From contig JAFXVX010000002.1 of assembly GCA_017534745.1 (NCBI GenBank), positions 62,001 to 126,000 of the forward strand: a stretch of 64,000 nt of DNA. Direction: 5' to 3'. A model generated the notes under the pieces. The model was not told the DNA's origin, did no database searches, and worked only from the letters and a program-made list of their open reading frames with translations. Origin of the DNA: Bacteroidales bacterium. GTDB lineage: Bacteria > Bacteroidota > Bacteroidia > Bacteroidales > UBA932. Each line of letters opens with the position of its first letter. Positions within the stretch are counted from its first letter, which is position 1. A program made the translations under genes and the position numbers. Below, in pieces: positions 8,302 through 17,506 of this stretch.

Positions 8302-9645
8302 TTAAAATCCAAAGCGCAGACCGGCGTCAAGCGAGAGTGAGAATGGCTGCACGGTGCGGATGGATTGAGGCTGCTTGCAGTCGAAATAGTAGCGGGCGCT
8401 CGGGTCTATGTAGAGGGAGAGGAACTTCGTGAAACGGAAGTCCACGCCTATACCGAGACCGACGGAAGGCTGCACGCCCTTGACCGGCTCCTTGTAGCGG
8501 ATACGCTCCGAACCGTTGTGGAAAGTATAGCGGTTGATGATACTGCGCTCCACCGCTGCACCGGCGAAGGTATAGAACCCTACGGCCTTCGACTCTACGA
8601 TAGTGAAATAGAAGTTGAGCGGAACGCCGATATATGTCTGGAAATGACTGATATGGTCGGAATAGATACTCTCCCCTTCCGCGTTGACATACCGTCCGCT
8701 GCAGCTCGAAGGGAGCATGGTGAATGACACGCCGGTGCCGACCGCCCATCTCTGATGGAACTGCCACTTGACACCGAGGGTCGCGCTGATCGGAAGTCCG
8801 TACTTGTATCCTTCAAGCCCGTACATTCCCTGCGGCTCAATCCCCGAACCGGAACCGGGACTCGCCATCATCGCGGGCGCGGCGCTCCTGGATCCCAGGT
8901 TGCCGCCGAGGTTCGCCCCGGCAAGGAGCGATACACCCTTCCGCGAAGGAGTCGCCTCCTCCCGGAAAATAACGGGAGAGGAGGGAGCAGATTCCTCGGC
9001 TTCGCTCGGAATGACAGGAGCGGTTTTGTCATTCCGAACCTGCGAGCCATCGTTGTCATTTCGACCAAGCGGAGCGCTCGGAGAAATCTCCTCACGGGCC
9101 GTTGATTCTACGGAAGATGAGGTGCTCTCGTCCTCCGGACTCGGGATGACGGCGCTGTCAGATTCCTCGGCTTCGCTCGGAATGACAGGAGAAGCTTCGC
9201 TCGGAATGACTGTACTGTCACTTCGACCAAGCGAAGCGCCGTCGTTGTCACTTCGACCAAGCGAAGCGCGCGGAGAAGTCTCCCCGCGGGCTGCGAGAAG
9301 GTTCGCGGAGTGGGAAGGTTGCTCCCCAGTGAGAGGAGCAACCTCTTCCGTCTCCGTGACGGTCACGGGCGCCGGAACATCGGCGACAACCTGGCCGTCG
9401 TTATTATATATAGGTAAGTTAGAATTGCCGGAGCGTGTGAAGAGGAAGACACCGAGCGCGACGGCGGCGGCAGCGGCAAGCGAGAGACCCGCCCACCTCA
9501 GCCACACCGGGAAGATAACCTTCGGTGCGGAAGCCTTGGCCAACCCCCTGGATACGCCGGCCCAGACCGCCGGAGAAACTTCCTCCGTCGCGTCTGCGAA
9601 CGCCTCCCTGAAAAGAAGGTCAAGATTTCTTTCAATGTCTTCCAT
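8302..9645 (-). CDS. Membrane-anchored anti-sigma-like protein fused to an outer-membrane beta-barrel
   Basis: A 447-aa protein starting 2 nt after the ECF sigma gene. Residues 1-47 form a cytoplasmic segment with the SPAVWAGVSRGL pattern seen in Bacteroidetes proteins encoded beside ECF sigma factors; 48-70 is one transmembrane helix; about 75-235 is a low-complexity linker; about 240-447 is an outer-membrane barrel-like domain with aromatic alternating strands ending in ...LSLDAGLRFGF, a terminal Phe as in barrel proteins. Most of the linker (about 121-219) is encoded by in-frame palindromic repeats. Start chosen at ATG 9645; the longer frame overlaps the sigma gene. Role as the anti-sigma of the neighbouring sigma factor is inference from position and layout. 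Confidence 0.75.
   Translation of the reverse strand: MEDIERNLDLLFREAFADATEEVSPAVWAGVSRGLAKASAPKVIFPVWLRWAGLSLAAAAAVALGVFLFTRSGNSNLPIYNNDGQVVADVPAPVTVTETEEVAPLTGEQPSHSANLLAARGETSPRASLGRSDNDGASLGRSDSTVIPSEASPVIPSEAEESDSAVIPSPEDESTSSSVESTAREEISPSAPLGRNDNDGSQVRNDKTAPVIPSEAEESAPSSPVIFREEATPSRKGVSLLAGANLGGNLGSRSAAPAMMASPGSGSGIEPQGMYGLEGYKYGLPISATLGVKWQFHQRWAVGTGVSFTMLPSSCSGRYVNAEGESIYSDHISHFQTYIGVPLNFYFTIVESKAVGFYTFAGAAVERSIINRYTFHNGSERIRYKEPVKGVQPSVGLGIGVDFRFTKFLSLYIDPSARYYFDCKQPQSIRTVQPFSLSLDAGLRFGF
8989..9283. repeat. Array of palindromic repeats translated within a gene
   Basis: At least six degenerate copies of the GTCATTCCGAGCGAAGCCGAGGAATC family in both orientations: 8989-9016, 9054-9090, 9159-9187, 9193-9211, 9217-9239, 9247-9283. 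The minus-strand frame reads recurrent peptides VIPSEAEES, LGRNDNDG and VIPS. The same family occurs between genes elsewhere in the window. Confidence 0.85.
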
Positions 9646-9647
9646 CT

Positions 9648-10253
9648 TCAGCTCAAATTCTTTATCCACTCCTGCAACTTTAACCTCGCCCTTTGAAGCT
9701 TCGATCGTGAGGTCGCCTCCCGTATGCCGAGAGCATCTGCGATCTCCTGGTGGGAATAACCTTCGATGACGTACATATTGAACACTGTCCTGTACTCGGC
9801 CGGCAGAGCGGCTATCATCTTCAGCAATTCCTTGTGGCTGAGCTGGCCCGACGGCGAAACGTCGTCGGAACGCAGCCACACGGCCTCTTCGATGTCTCCG
9901 CTGTCGCGGAGAGCGTCGTTTCTTCTGAGGTGCATCAGTGCGGTGTTGACAAAGATCTTTCTGGCCCAGCCTTCGAAGGAACCTGCCCCCGAGTAGCTGT
10001 CAAGCCTTGTGAACAGAGTGATGAACCCTTCCTGGAGAATATCCTCGGCAGTCGCGTCGTCTCCGACGTAGCGCTTGCAGAGGACTTTCATCTTTGGTGC
10101 AAGGAGCTCGAAAAGGCGCTTCTGCGCAGCCCTGTCGCCGTCCCTGCATTCCGCGATAAACGCTTCTCCATACTGTCCGCCTCCTCCGTCCCCGGACCGG
10201 TCATCGACCAGCGTCCGGATAAGAAGATGCATTTGGGGAGAAAAACGTTTCAC
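9648..10253 (-). CDS. ECF-type RNA polymerase sigma factor
   Basis: A 201-aa sigma-70 family protein with region 2 (LFELLAPKMKVLCKRYVG, DILQEGFITLF, GWARKIFVNTALMHLRR) and region 4 (LPAEYRTVFNMYVIEGYSHQEIADAL helix-turn-helix, then SRSKLQRARLKL). This is the ECF subfamily that directs transcription after release from an anti-sigma factor. The next gene downstream, 2 nt away, has the expected membrane-bound partner layout. It follows ispE by 15 nt, so it could be transcribed from the suf-ispE operon or from an internal promoter. The start may be the internal Met about 7 codons in. Confidence 0.9.
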   Translation of the reverse strand: MKRFSPQMHLLIRTLVDDRSGDGGGGQYGEAFIAECRDGDRAAQKRLFELLAPKMKVLCKRYVGDDATAEDILQEGFITLFTRLDSYSGAGSFEGWARKIFVNTALMHLRRNDALRDSGDIEEAVWLRSDDVSPSGQLSHKELLKMIAALPAEYRTVFNMYVIEGYSHQEIADALGIREATSRSKLQRARLKLQEWIKNLS

Positions 10254-10268
10254 CGGAGAGACACTTTT

Positions 10269-11114
10269 TTAATATATCGAGAAAAATGCCGAGCCGGAAC
10301 CGGACATGGAAACATACCTCGCTCCGGCCCCGTACAGTTCTTTTTTAATCCCGGCAAGAGAAGGATGACGGGCAAAGACCGTCTCCTCGAAATCATTGAC
10401 CAGCAAGCCTTTCCACTGCCAGACCGGGCGGGAAAGAATGTCCGGGATCCGCTCCTTCGGCATTCTTGGGACTATCCCGCCGTATGCTTCGGCCGTGCTA
10501 ACGGAAATCCCTTCGGGTACATAGACCCGGATGTCGAGGGCGGAAAGCTTTTCCGACAAACCGACAGGCAGCGGCGTCAGGATTTCACCCCTGACGCTGG
10601 CGAAAACGGGCGCCGCGTCGATGAAGAAGGCGCAGTCGCTTCCGAGCTTTGACGCCATGGCAATAAGCTCTTCCCGTGAAACTTCCGGAGCGAACATTTC
10701 CGAAAGCATCCTGAGGGTGAAGGCTCCGTCGGCGCTGCCTCCGCCGAGCCCGGCCCCTACCGGGGAAGTTTTCTCGAGGAAAATCTTCACCGGAGGCATC
10801 TTGCGTCCCTCCATGAAGAGAGTGCAGGCTTTCACTGTGAGGTCTTTAAGCGGATCCCAGCCGACACCGCCGCGACGGGCGATGGTGATCATCACCGACC
10901 CGTCGGGAGTGATTGCCTGCGCGATTTCCGAAGGGGAATACTTGCCGAAAAGCGAGGCAGAAGTCAGCGAAAAATCATCGCCGACGATTATCTCAAGGGT
11001 GTCGTGAATGTCCTTGAACGGCAAAAAGACGGTCTCTATGTCGTGGAAACCGTCCTCCCTTTTCCGCAGAACATTCAGTCCGAGGTTTATCTTCACGAAA
11101 GGATGCTCTATCAT
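10269..11114 (-). CDS. ispE: 4-diphosphocytidyl-2-C-methyl-D-erythritol kinase
   Basis: A 281-aa GHMP-superfamily kinase. The N-terminal FVKINLGLNVLRKREDGFHDIET and the ATP-binding loop PVGAGLGGGSADGAF (about residues 116-130) are diagnostic for IspE, which phosphorylates CDP-methylerythritol in the non-mevalonate isoprenoid pathway. The C-terminal SGSGSAFF loop is present. It overlaps sufD by 4 nt (ATGA), so it is co-transcribed with the Fe-S assembly genes; this fits because the last two enzymes of the same pathway, IspG and IspH, need Fe-S clusters. Confidence 0.93.
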   Translation of the reverse strand: MIEHPFVKINLGLNVLRKREDGFHDIETVFLPFKDIHDTLEIIVGDDFSLTSASLFGKYSPSEIAQAITPDGSVMITIARRGGVGWDPLKDLTVKACTLFMEGRKMPPVKIFLEKTSPVGAGLGGGSADGAFTLRMLSEMFAPEVSREELIAMASKLGSDCAFFIDAAPVFASVRGEILTPLPVGLSEKLSALDIRVYVPEGISVSTAEAYGGIVPRMPKERIPDILSRPVWQWKGLLVNDFEETVFARHPSLAGIKKELYGAGARYVSMSGSGSAFFSIY

Positions 11115-11704
11115 ACCATAATCCGTCTTAAAGCATCCTCGACTGCGGCGATCCCGTCTTCACCCGAAACCGCCGGCGAAAGGAACGACACCAGCTGCAG
11201 CACCTTGGCCTCCCTGTCGGGGATGCCGCGGGAACGCATATAGAAGAGTTCCTCCTCGTTGAGCTTGCCGACCGTAGCACCGTGGGAGCACTTGACGTCG
11301 TCGGCGTAGATCTCCAGTTGCGGGGTCGTCTCTACCCTCGCCGAGTCGGAGATTAGGACGTTGCGATTGGTCTGCGCCGCGTCTGTGCCGTCAGCGCCGG
11401 GCGCGACGATGATCCTTCCGTCGAAACGCACCTGGGAGCTTCCGCCGGCGACGCCGTTCACCGTTTGTGAGCAGCGGCAGCCGGGAGCCTTGTGATGGAC
11501 GAGGACGCGGATGTTCACCTTCTCTTCGCCGCCGAGGATATAGAACCCCTTGAGGTCGAAGGAAGCGCCTTCGCCTGCGAGGTCCACGGAGATGTCGATA
11601 TCCTTCGACTCCCCGGGCATCACCGAGAAGGTGAGCTCAAGAGACTCTCCGGCCCCGACGACGTACCGGGCCTCGGGCGGCGCTATGTATCTGCCGTGTC
11701 CCAT
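11111..11704 (-). CDS. sufD: Short SufD-like Fe-S scaffold protein
   Basis: A 197-aa protein corresponding to the C-terminal half of SufB/SufD proteins: the beta-helix core (VHHKAPGCRCSQTVNGVA, FDGRIIVAPGADGTDAAQTNRNVLIS) followed by the helical end (YADDVKCSHGATVGKLNEEELFYMRSRGI). SufD normally has 400 or more residues and forms the SufBC2D scaffold complex. Here the N-terminal domain is absent; there is no upstream frame that could supply it because sufC overlaps the start by 1 nt. The His and Cys of the CSHGATVG segment are kept. It is intact and in a tight operon, so it is more likely a natural minimal SufD than a pseudogene. Confidence 0.85.
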   Translation of the reverse strand: MGHGRYIAPPEARYVVGAGESLELTFSVMPGESKDIDISVDLAGEGASFDLKGFYILGGEEKVNIRVLVHHKAPGCRCSQTVNGVAGGSSQVRFDGRIIVAPGADGTDAAQTNRNVLISDSARVETTPQLEIYADDVKCSHGATVGKLNEEELFYMRSRGIPDREAKVLQLVSFLSPAVSGEDGIAAVEDALRRIMV

Positions 11705-12450
11705 CAGAATTTATCGAAACCCTCGTTTTCAATAACATCGGCAAGTTCCTCCCCGCCGGAGCAGACTATGCGTCCGGCCTTCAGGACGTGGACTCTGTCG
11801 GGGCGCACGTACTCGAGAAGCTTGCGGTAATGGGTGATGATGATGGTCGCCTTGTCGGGCGAACGCATCGCGTTGACCCCGTCGGCAACGACCTTCAGCG
11901 CGTCCACGTCGAGGCCGCTGTCGGTCTCGTCGAGGATTGAAAGCACCGGATCCAGCATCGCCATCTGGAATATCTCCGCGCGCTTTTTCTCACCTCCGGA
12001 GAACCCCACGTTGACCGGCCTTTTGGAGAACGACGGATCCATCCCGACGAACGCCATCTTCTCCTTCATCAGGGTGATGAACTCCGATGCGGAAAGTTCC
12101 CCGAGCCCAGCCGCCTTGCGACGGGCTGCGAGAGCAGCCTTCATGAAGGCCGAAATCGTGACGCCCGGAATCTCCACCGGATACTGGAACGAAAGGAAAA
12201 GTCCGGCCCAGCTGCGCTGCTCGGGGCTCATCGCGAGAAGATCCTCTCCGGCGAAGGTCACCGAGCCGGCGGTAACTGCGTAGTCAGGCTTGCCGGAAAG
12301 CACGGCTGAAAGGGTGCTCTTGCCGGCGCCGTTCGGACCCATGATGGCGTGGACTTCGCCGCGGCGAATCTCCAGGTCAACCCCTTTGAGGATTTCCTTC
12401 TCGCCGGCCGAGGCGTGCAGCCCTTTGATATTTAATAGTATATCCTGCAT
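11704..12450 (-). CDS. sufC: Fe-S cluster assembly ATPase SufC
   Basis: A 248-aa ABC-type ATPase with Walker A GPNGAGKSTL, signature NVGFSGGEKKRAEIFQMAML, Walker B LSILDETDSGLDVDALK and the switch His in ITHYRKLLEYV. The DETDSGLD and FSGGEKKR forms identify SufC, the cytosolic ATPase that remodels the SufB-SufD scaffold. The gene lies between sufB (16 nt) and sufD (1-nt overlap). Confidence 0.95.
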   Translation of the reverse strand: MQDILLNIKGLHASAGEKEILKGVDLEIRRGEVHAIMGPNGAGKSTLSAVLSGKPDYAVTAGSVTFAGEDLLAMSPEQRSWAGLFLSFQYPVEIPGVTISAFMKAALAARRKAAGLGELSASEFITLMKEKMAFVGMDPSFSKRPVNVGFSGGEKKRAEIFQMAMLDPVLSILDETDSGLDVDALKVVADGVNAMRSPDKATIIITHYRKLLEYVRPDRVHVLKAGRIVCSGGEELADVIENEGFDKF

Positions 12451-12466
12451 ATTTCAACTGTTGTTT

Positions 12467-13912
12467 TTATCCTACGGCACCTTCAAGTGAAACGGAAAGA
12501 AGCTTGCGGGCCTCCACAGCAAACTCCATAGGCAGCCGCGAGAGCACCTCGCGGGCGTAGCCGCCGACTATGAGGCCGACGGCATCCTCCGGAGGGATAC
12601 CCCTCTGGTTGCAGTAGAAGAGCTGGTCCTCGCTGATCTTGGAAGTCGTAGCCTCGTGCTCCACAACGGCCGACGGGCACGAATTCCTGATCACCGGGAA
12701 GGTATGGGCGCCGCAGAGCGGGCCTATCAGCAGGCTGTCGCACTGCGAGTAGTTGCGCGCACCGGCGGCATCGCGCCCGATGGCGACAAGGCCGCGGTAG
12801 CTGTTCTGGCTCTTCCCGGCTGATATACCCTTGGATACTATACGACTCTTTGTGTTTCGCCCGACGTGGACCATCTTGGTCCCCGTGTCGGCCTGCTGGA
12901 GATTGTTCGTAAGGGCCACGGAATAGAATTCCGAAGAGGAATTGTCGCCTCGGAGGATTGTCGAGGGATACTTCCATGTGATGGCGGAACCGGTCTCGAC
13001 CTGGGTCCAGCTGAGGTGGCTGCCTTCGCCGCGGCAGAGGCCGCGCTTGGTCACGAGGTTGAGGATACCGCCGCGCCCTTCGGCATCGCCGGGGTACCAG
13101 TTTTGGACGGTTGAATACTTCACATCGGCCCCTTTTTCAACGATAATCTCCACAACGGCGGCGTGGAGCTGCTGCTCGTCCCTCATCGGGGCGGTGCAGC
13201 CCTCCATATAGCTCACGTAGGAATCCTCGTCGGCCACTATAAGCGTCCTCTCGAACTGCCCCGTGCCGCGTGCATTGATCCTGAAGTAGCTGGAAAGCTC
13301 CATCGGGCAGCGCACTCCCCTGGGGATGTAGCAGAACGAGCCGTCGCTGAATACCGCACTGTTGAGGGCCGCATAGAAATTGTCACCGGAGGGGACCACG
13401 GTTGCGAGGTACTTCCGGACGAGGTCCGGATGCTCCTTCACGGCCTCGGAGAAGGAACAGAAGATTATCCCCTTCTCCGCAAGCGTCTTGCGGAAGGTCG
13501 TCGTCACCGACACGGAGTCGAAGACGGCGTCCACCGCCACGACCCCGGCGAGCACCTTGCGCTCGTTCAGCGGGATGCCGAGCTTGTCGAAAGTCTCCTG
13601 GAGCTTCGGATCTATCTCCCTGGGGCGCTCCGAATCCTTTTTCGGGGCCGCGTAATAGATAATGTCCTGGAAGTCGATCGGAGGCAGGTCGAGGTGTCCC
13701 CACGATGGCTTTTCCATTTTCTGCCACTTGCGGAACGCATCGAGGCGGAACTCCAGAAGCCATTCCGGCTCGTCCTTGATCCGGGAGATAGTGCGAATAA
13801 TGTCCTCGTTCAGGCCCTTGGGCACGAACTCCTGCTCAACGTCCGTCACGAATCCTTCCTTATACTGCGCGGAGGTGATTTTACCTATGATATCTCCCTC
13901 TTCCTTCATCAC
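12467..13912 (-). CDS. sufB: Fe-S cluster assembly scaffold SufB
   Basis: A 481-aa Suf[14 protein letters not shown] near the start, [34 protein letters not shown], and the C-terminal [40 protein letters not shown] region with the conserved Cys and His. It is the scaffold on which Suf clusters are built. Length is full. It starts within the last 4 nt of aroC (ATGA overlap). No sufS or sufE gene follows; desulfurase functions must be elsewhere. Confidence 0.96.
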   Translation of the reverse strand: MMKEEGDIIGKITSAQYKEGFVTDVEQEFVPKGLNEDIIRTISRIKDEPEWLLEFRLDAFRKWQKMEKPSWGHLDLPPIDFQDIIYYAAPKKDSERPREIDPKLQETFDKLGIPLNERKVLAGVVAVDAVFDSVSVTTTFRKTLAEKGIIFCSFSEAVKEHPDLVRKYLATVVPSGDNFYAALNSAVFSDGSFCYIPRGVRCPMELSSYFRINARGTGQFERTLIVADEDSYVSYMEGCTAPMRDEQQLHAAVVEIIVEKGADVKYSTVQNWYPGDAEGRGGILNLVTKRGLCRGEGSHLSWTQVETGSAITWKYPSTILRGDNSSSEFYSVALTNNLQQADTGTKMVHVGRNTKSRIVSKGISAGKSQNSYRGLVAIGRDAAGARNYSQCDSLLIGPLCGAHTFPVIRNSCPSAVVEHEATTSKISEDQLFYCNQRGIPPEDAVGLIVGGYAREVLSRLPMEFAVEARKLLSVSLEGAVG

Positions 13913-14847
13913 ATAATCCTCAACAGGTCAGCAAGTACTATAGCCGTAACGGCTTCTACGACGACCGGGGTGCGGAGGGCGAAACAGACGTCGTGACGGC
14001 CGCCGACACCACCCTTGCGGATGCTGGAAGTCGGCTTGAACGCCACGCGGAAGACGAGGGGATTGCCGTTGGTAATCCCGCCGTTGACGCCGCCGGCCCC
14101 GTTCTTTTCCGCCGTAAGCGGGAACGGGTCGTTGTGCTCGCTCCCCTTCATCGCGGCGGCGGCGAACCCGTCGCCGAACTCGATGCCCCTCACTCCGGGG
14201 ATAGCGAACACCGCGTGGGAAACAAGCGACTCGACGCTGTCCCAGAACGGCTCGCCGAGCCCTGCCGGGAGCCACTCTGCGCGGCACTCGACGACTCCGC
14301 CGACGGAGTCCCCTTCTGCCGCCGCAGCCGCCAGTATCCCATCCCAGGAAGCCTTGTCGGCGCTTCCGCCAACCTCCCTGAGGGACGCCTTTATCGAAAA
14401 CTCCCCTTCGAGAGCCTCCGAAAGGTACTTTTTAGTTACGACCCCGGCCGCGACAAGGGGAAGGGTGAGCCTTCCCGAGAAATGTCCGCCGCCACGGGGG
14501 TCGTTGTAGCCGTCGAACTTGATGTCCGCTACGTAGTCGGCGTGGCCGGGACGAGGGTCTTCCCGGAAGGAGGCATAGTCCTCCGAACGGGTGTCGCCGT
14601 TGCGGAAGACTATGGCTAGCGGGGCGCCCGTCGTATGGCCCTCATAGACTCCGGAAAGGATCTCGGGCACGTCGGCCTCCCTGCGGGGGGTCGTCCCGGG
14701 GGCGCCGCTGCGGCGAGAGTCAATGTCGGCAGCGAAATCGCTGTCCGAAAGCGGAAGGCCCGCGGGCACACCGTCCATGACGACGCCCACGGCGCTTCCG
14801 TGTGATTCTCCGAAAACGGAGACCTTGAATATTCTGCCAAAAGTCAT
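13909..14847 (-). CDS. aroC: Chorismate synthase
   Basis: A 312-aa protein from the ATG at 14847 (14850 is an equally plausible ATG; 14859 is a TTG). Signatures are [15 protein letters not shown] near the start, [31 protein letters not shown] and the C-terminal [17 protein letters not shown]. The enzyme makes chorismate from EPSP with reduced FMN as cofactor, the last shikimate step. It is shorter than the usual 350-400 aa. A minus-strand TACCTTTG element lies just upstream of the ATGs, which implies a very short leader if it is used. Confidence 0.92.
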   Translation of the reverse strand: MTFGRIFKVSVFGESHGSAVGVVMDGVPAGLPLSDSDFAADIDSRRSGAPGTTPRREADVPEILSGVYEGHTTGAPLAIVFRNGDTRSEDYASFREDPRPGHADYVADIKFDGYNDPRGGGHFSGRLTLPLVAAGVVTKKYLSEALEGEFSIKASLREVGGSADKASWDGILAAAAAEGDSVGGVVECRAEWLPAGLGEPFWDSVESLVSHAVFAIPGVRGIEFGDGFAAAAMKGSEHNDPFPLTAEKNGAGGVNGGITNGNPLVFRVAFKPTSSIRKGGVGGRHDVCFALRTPVVVEAVTAIVLADLLRIM

Positions 14848-14871
14848 CATATCCTGCAAAGGTACGAAAAA

Positions 14872-16968
14872 CTACATGCCGGTGTTATGAATAATGAAGG
14901 CGTAAATGTCAGCCTGCTCCTCCAGAACCTTGGAGAGTGGCTTGCCTCCGCCATGGCCGGACTTGGTGTCGATGCGGATTAGGGCCGGCCTTTCACCGGT
15001 GGTGCACTCCTGCAGCCTCGCGGCGAACTTGAACGAGTGGGCCGGGACGACGCGGTCGTCGTGGTCCGCCGTCGTAACGAGCGTCGCGGGATAGTTGACA
15101 CCTTCCTTCAGATTATGGAGCGGCGAGTAGCCGAGAAGATAGCGGAACATCTCCTCGGAGTCCTCGCTGGTGCCGTAATCAGGGGCCCAGTTCCAGCCGA
15201 TGGTGAACTTGTGGTAGCGGAGCATGTCCATGACGCCGACCTGCGGCACGGCGACGGCGAAAAGATCCGGCCGCTTCGTCATGCAGGCGCCGACAAGGAG
15301 GCCGCCGTTGGAGCCGCCCATGATGGCGAGTTTCTCCTTTGAGGTGTAGCCATTTGCGATAAGCCACTCAGCCGCCGCGATGAAGTCGTCGAAGACGTTC
15401 TCCTTCTGCATCTTAGTCCCGGCCTCGTGCCACTTCTCGCCGTATTCGGAGCCGCCTCTGAGGTTCACCTGGACGTATATTCCTCCCCTTTCGAGGAACG
15501 GCACCCTGGTCGCTGAGAAATAGGGCGGCATGGATATGGCGAATCCGCCGTAGCCATAGAGAAGTACCGTGTTGCTCCCGTCGAGAGGGGCGTCTTTGCG
15601 GCAGGTGATGAACATGGGCACCATCGTGCCGTCCTTGCTCGGGAAGAACACCTGGCGGGTCTCAAGGCCCGAAAGGTCGAACTTAGTCTCCGGATTCCTG
15701 AAGAGAGTGCTCTCCAAGGTCTCTATGTTAAAGGAATATATTGCCGCGGGGACTGTGAACGATGAGAAGGAGAAGAAGCACCAGGGCTCGTCCTTCTTGC
15801 CGTTGAAGCCGGCCGTGCCGATGCCCGGCAGGGTGATTTCCTTCCTGTCGGAGCCGTCACGATTGCAGATATAGGCGTGGGTATAGGCATCCCTGCTGTA
15901 TTCGAGGATGATCTTGTCGCCGACGAAAGAGGCGTCCTCAAGGACAGCGTCCGTCTCGGGGACTATATCCTTCCAGTGGTTCCACTCCGGATGGGCGATG
16001 TCGGCCGCGACCAGGCGGTTGCACGGAGCGCCATTATTGGTAAGGATATATATAGTAGTCCCGTCTGTCTCTGCGACGCCGACCCTCGACTCCATGTCGG
16101 GAGTCATCTGCACCCAGGGTGCATCCTTCTTAGTCAAATCCCTGACATAGAGGTTATTGCCGTTTCGCTCGCCGTCCTCGTAGAGGAACATCATCGTCTC
16201 TTCCTCGTTGGTCGAGACCTGGTAGAAGCGCTTCGGATAATCGGGGTTCGAGTAATAAAGCTTATCCTCCGACTGCGGAGTACCTATCTTATGATAATAA
16301 ATCTTGTGGGTCTCGTTGACCGAACTGAACTCGCGGCCCTCCACCGGAGGATCATAGGCTCCGTAGTAGAAGCCGTCGCCCTGCCACGCCGCCTCGGAGA
16401 ACTTCGACCACTCAATGTGGTCGTCGAGGAGCTTCCTGCTCTCCACATCCATCACATAGAACTCCTGCCAGTCGCTTCCGCTGCGGGAAACGGCATAGGC
16501 AAGGTAGCGGCAGTCGCGGGAGAACCACGCGCCCTTGAGGGCGACGGTCCCGTCCTCGCTCAGCGCATTGGGGTCGAGGAACACCCTGCCGGGGCCTTCC
16601 GGGGAGTCAGCCTCATAGAGTACGCTCTGGTTCTGCAGTCCGTCGTTGCGGTAGAAATACCACTTGCCGTTCGGCCTGCGGCTTGGAAGGCCGACTTTTT
16701 CGTAGTTGGAGACCTCCATCAGGCGGTCGAAGATAGGCCCGCGCTCTTTCAGTTTTCTGAAATATGAATCGGTCAGCCTGTTCTCCGCCTTGATCCACGA
16801 GATGGTCGCGGGAGCGACCTCGTCTTCAAGCGGGCGGAACGGGTCCTGCACCTCGGTGCCGAAGTATGTGTCAACGGTCCCGTCTTTCGGGGCTTTGGGG
16901 TAAGATGTGCCGCAGGATAGTGCGGCAACGGCTGCTATAGCCATAACGATAAGGTTAACAGGTTTCAT
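14872..16968 (-). CDS. Prolyl oligopeptidase family serine peptidase (S9A), lipoprotein
   Basis: A 698-aa protein with a lipoprotein signal (IAAVAALSCGTS), an N-terminal seven-bladed propeller and a C-terminal alpha/beta hydrolase. Catalytic Ser is in MGGSNGGLL (about residue 553), the Asp in ADHDDRVVP (about 637) and the His in KSGHGGG (about 672), matching the prolyl oligopeptidase triad and order. Such enzymes cut short peptides after proline. Start chosen at ATG 16968, where the signal peptide begins. A TATCTTTG element (16996-16989) lies 21 nt upstream, divergent from the str operon promoter. Confidence 0.92.
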   Translation of the reverse strand: MKPVNLIVMAIAAVAALSCGTSYPKAPKDGTVDTYFGTEVQDPFRPLEDEVAPATISWIKAENRLTDSYFRKLKERGPIFDRLMEVSNYEKVGLPSRRPNGKWYFYRNDGLQNQSVLYEADSPEGPGRVFLDPNALSEDGTVALKGAWFSRDCRYLAYAVSRSGSDWQEFYVMDVESRKLLDDHIEWSKFSEAAWQGDGFYYGAYDPPVEGREFSSVNETHKIYYHKIGTPQSEDKLYYSNPDYPKRFYQVSTNEEETMMFLYEDGERNGNNLYVRDLTKKDAPWVQMTPDMESRVGVAETDGTTIYILTNNGAPCNRLVAADIAHPEWNHWKDIVPETDAVLEDASFVGDKIILEYSRDAYTHAYICNRDGSDRKEITLPGIGTAGFNGKKDEPWCFFSFSSFTVPAAIYSFNIETLESTLFRNPETKFDLSGLETRQVFFPSKDGTMVPMFITCRKDAPLDGSNTVLLYGYGGFAISMPPYFSATRVPFLERGGIYVQVNLRGGSEYGEKWHEAGTKMQKENVFDDFIAAAEWLIANGYTSKEKLAIMGGSNGGLLVGACMTKRPDLFAVAVPQVGVMDMLRYHKFTIGWNWAPDYGTSEDSEEMFRYLLGYSPLHNLKEGVNYPATLVTTADHDDRVVPAHSFKFAARLQECTTGERPALIRIDTKSGHGGGKPLSKVLEEQADIYAFIIHNTGM

Positions 16969-17015
16969 CACGTCGTAAGAGTTTCTTACAAAGATAGTCA
17001 AAGATTGTTGAAAAC

Positions 17016-17046
17016 TTTGTTAATTCCCGCAAAATTCGTATATTTG
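17016..17046 (+). promoter_or_regulatory. str operon promoter
   Basis: TTTG (17016-17019), 19 nt, TATATTTG (17039-17046): exact match to the Bacteroidetes TTTG-N19-TAnnTTTG consensus. The predicted start is near 17053, about 46 nt before rpsL. Confidence 0.85.
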
Positions 17047-17049
17047 CAG

Positions 17050-17065
17050 CCCCAAATTTTTGGGG
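17050..17065 (+). promoter_or_regulatory. Leader hairpin upstream of rpsL
   Basis: Perfect inverted repeat CCCCAAA..TTTGGGG at the predicted 5' end of the transcript. It could stabilise the mRNA or take part in ribosomal-protein autoregulation; neither is demonstrated. Confidence 0.45.
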
Positions 17066-17098
17066 AAAATAACATAAATTATAGATTTACAATTATTT

Positions 17099-17482
17099 AT
17101 GCCCACAATTCAACAGTTAGTTCGAAAGGGGCGCGAGACCATCACCGTCAAAAGTAAGTCGCGCGCTCTGGATGCTTGCCCCCAGAAGCGTGGCGTATGC
17201 CTCAGGGTTTACACAACGACCCCGAAAAAACCTAACTCCGCAATGAGGAAGGTTGCCCGTGTACGTCTTTCCAACGCCAAGGAGGTCAACGCCTACATCC
17301 CGGGCGAGGGCCACAACCTCCAGGAGCACTCCATCGTGCTCGTTCGCGGAGGCCGTGTCAAGGACCTTCCCGGTGTACGCTACCACATCCTTAGAGGAGC
17401 TTTGGATACTGCCGGCGTAGATGGAAGGACCCAGTCCCGCTCACTCTACGGCGCCAAGAGGCCGAAGAAATCTAAGAAGTAA
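17099..17482 (+). CDS. rpsL: 30S ribosomal protein S12
   Basis: A 127-aa S12, full length, with the conserved [19 protein letters not shown] and [10 protein letters not shown] loops near the decoding centre. The lysines at the positions altered in streptomycin-resistant mutants (KKPNSA) are wild type. First gene of the str operon, 24 nt before rpsG. Confidence 0.98.
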   Translation: MPTIQQLVRKGRETITVKSKSRALDACPQKRGVCLRVYTTTPKKPNSAMRKVARVRLSNAKEVNAYIPGEGHNLQEHSIVLVRGGRVKDLPGVRYHILRGALDTAGVDGRTQSRSLYGAKRPKKSKK

Positions 17483-17506
17483 TCATCACCTTAATTTTTA
17501 TTTCCA

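Noticed and set aside
9646..9879. N-terminal extension of the anti-sigma/beta-barrel protein
   Set aside because: It overlaps the 3' end of the sigma factor gene; the 2-nt spaced ATG at 9645 gives the expected domain start.
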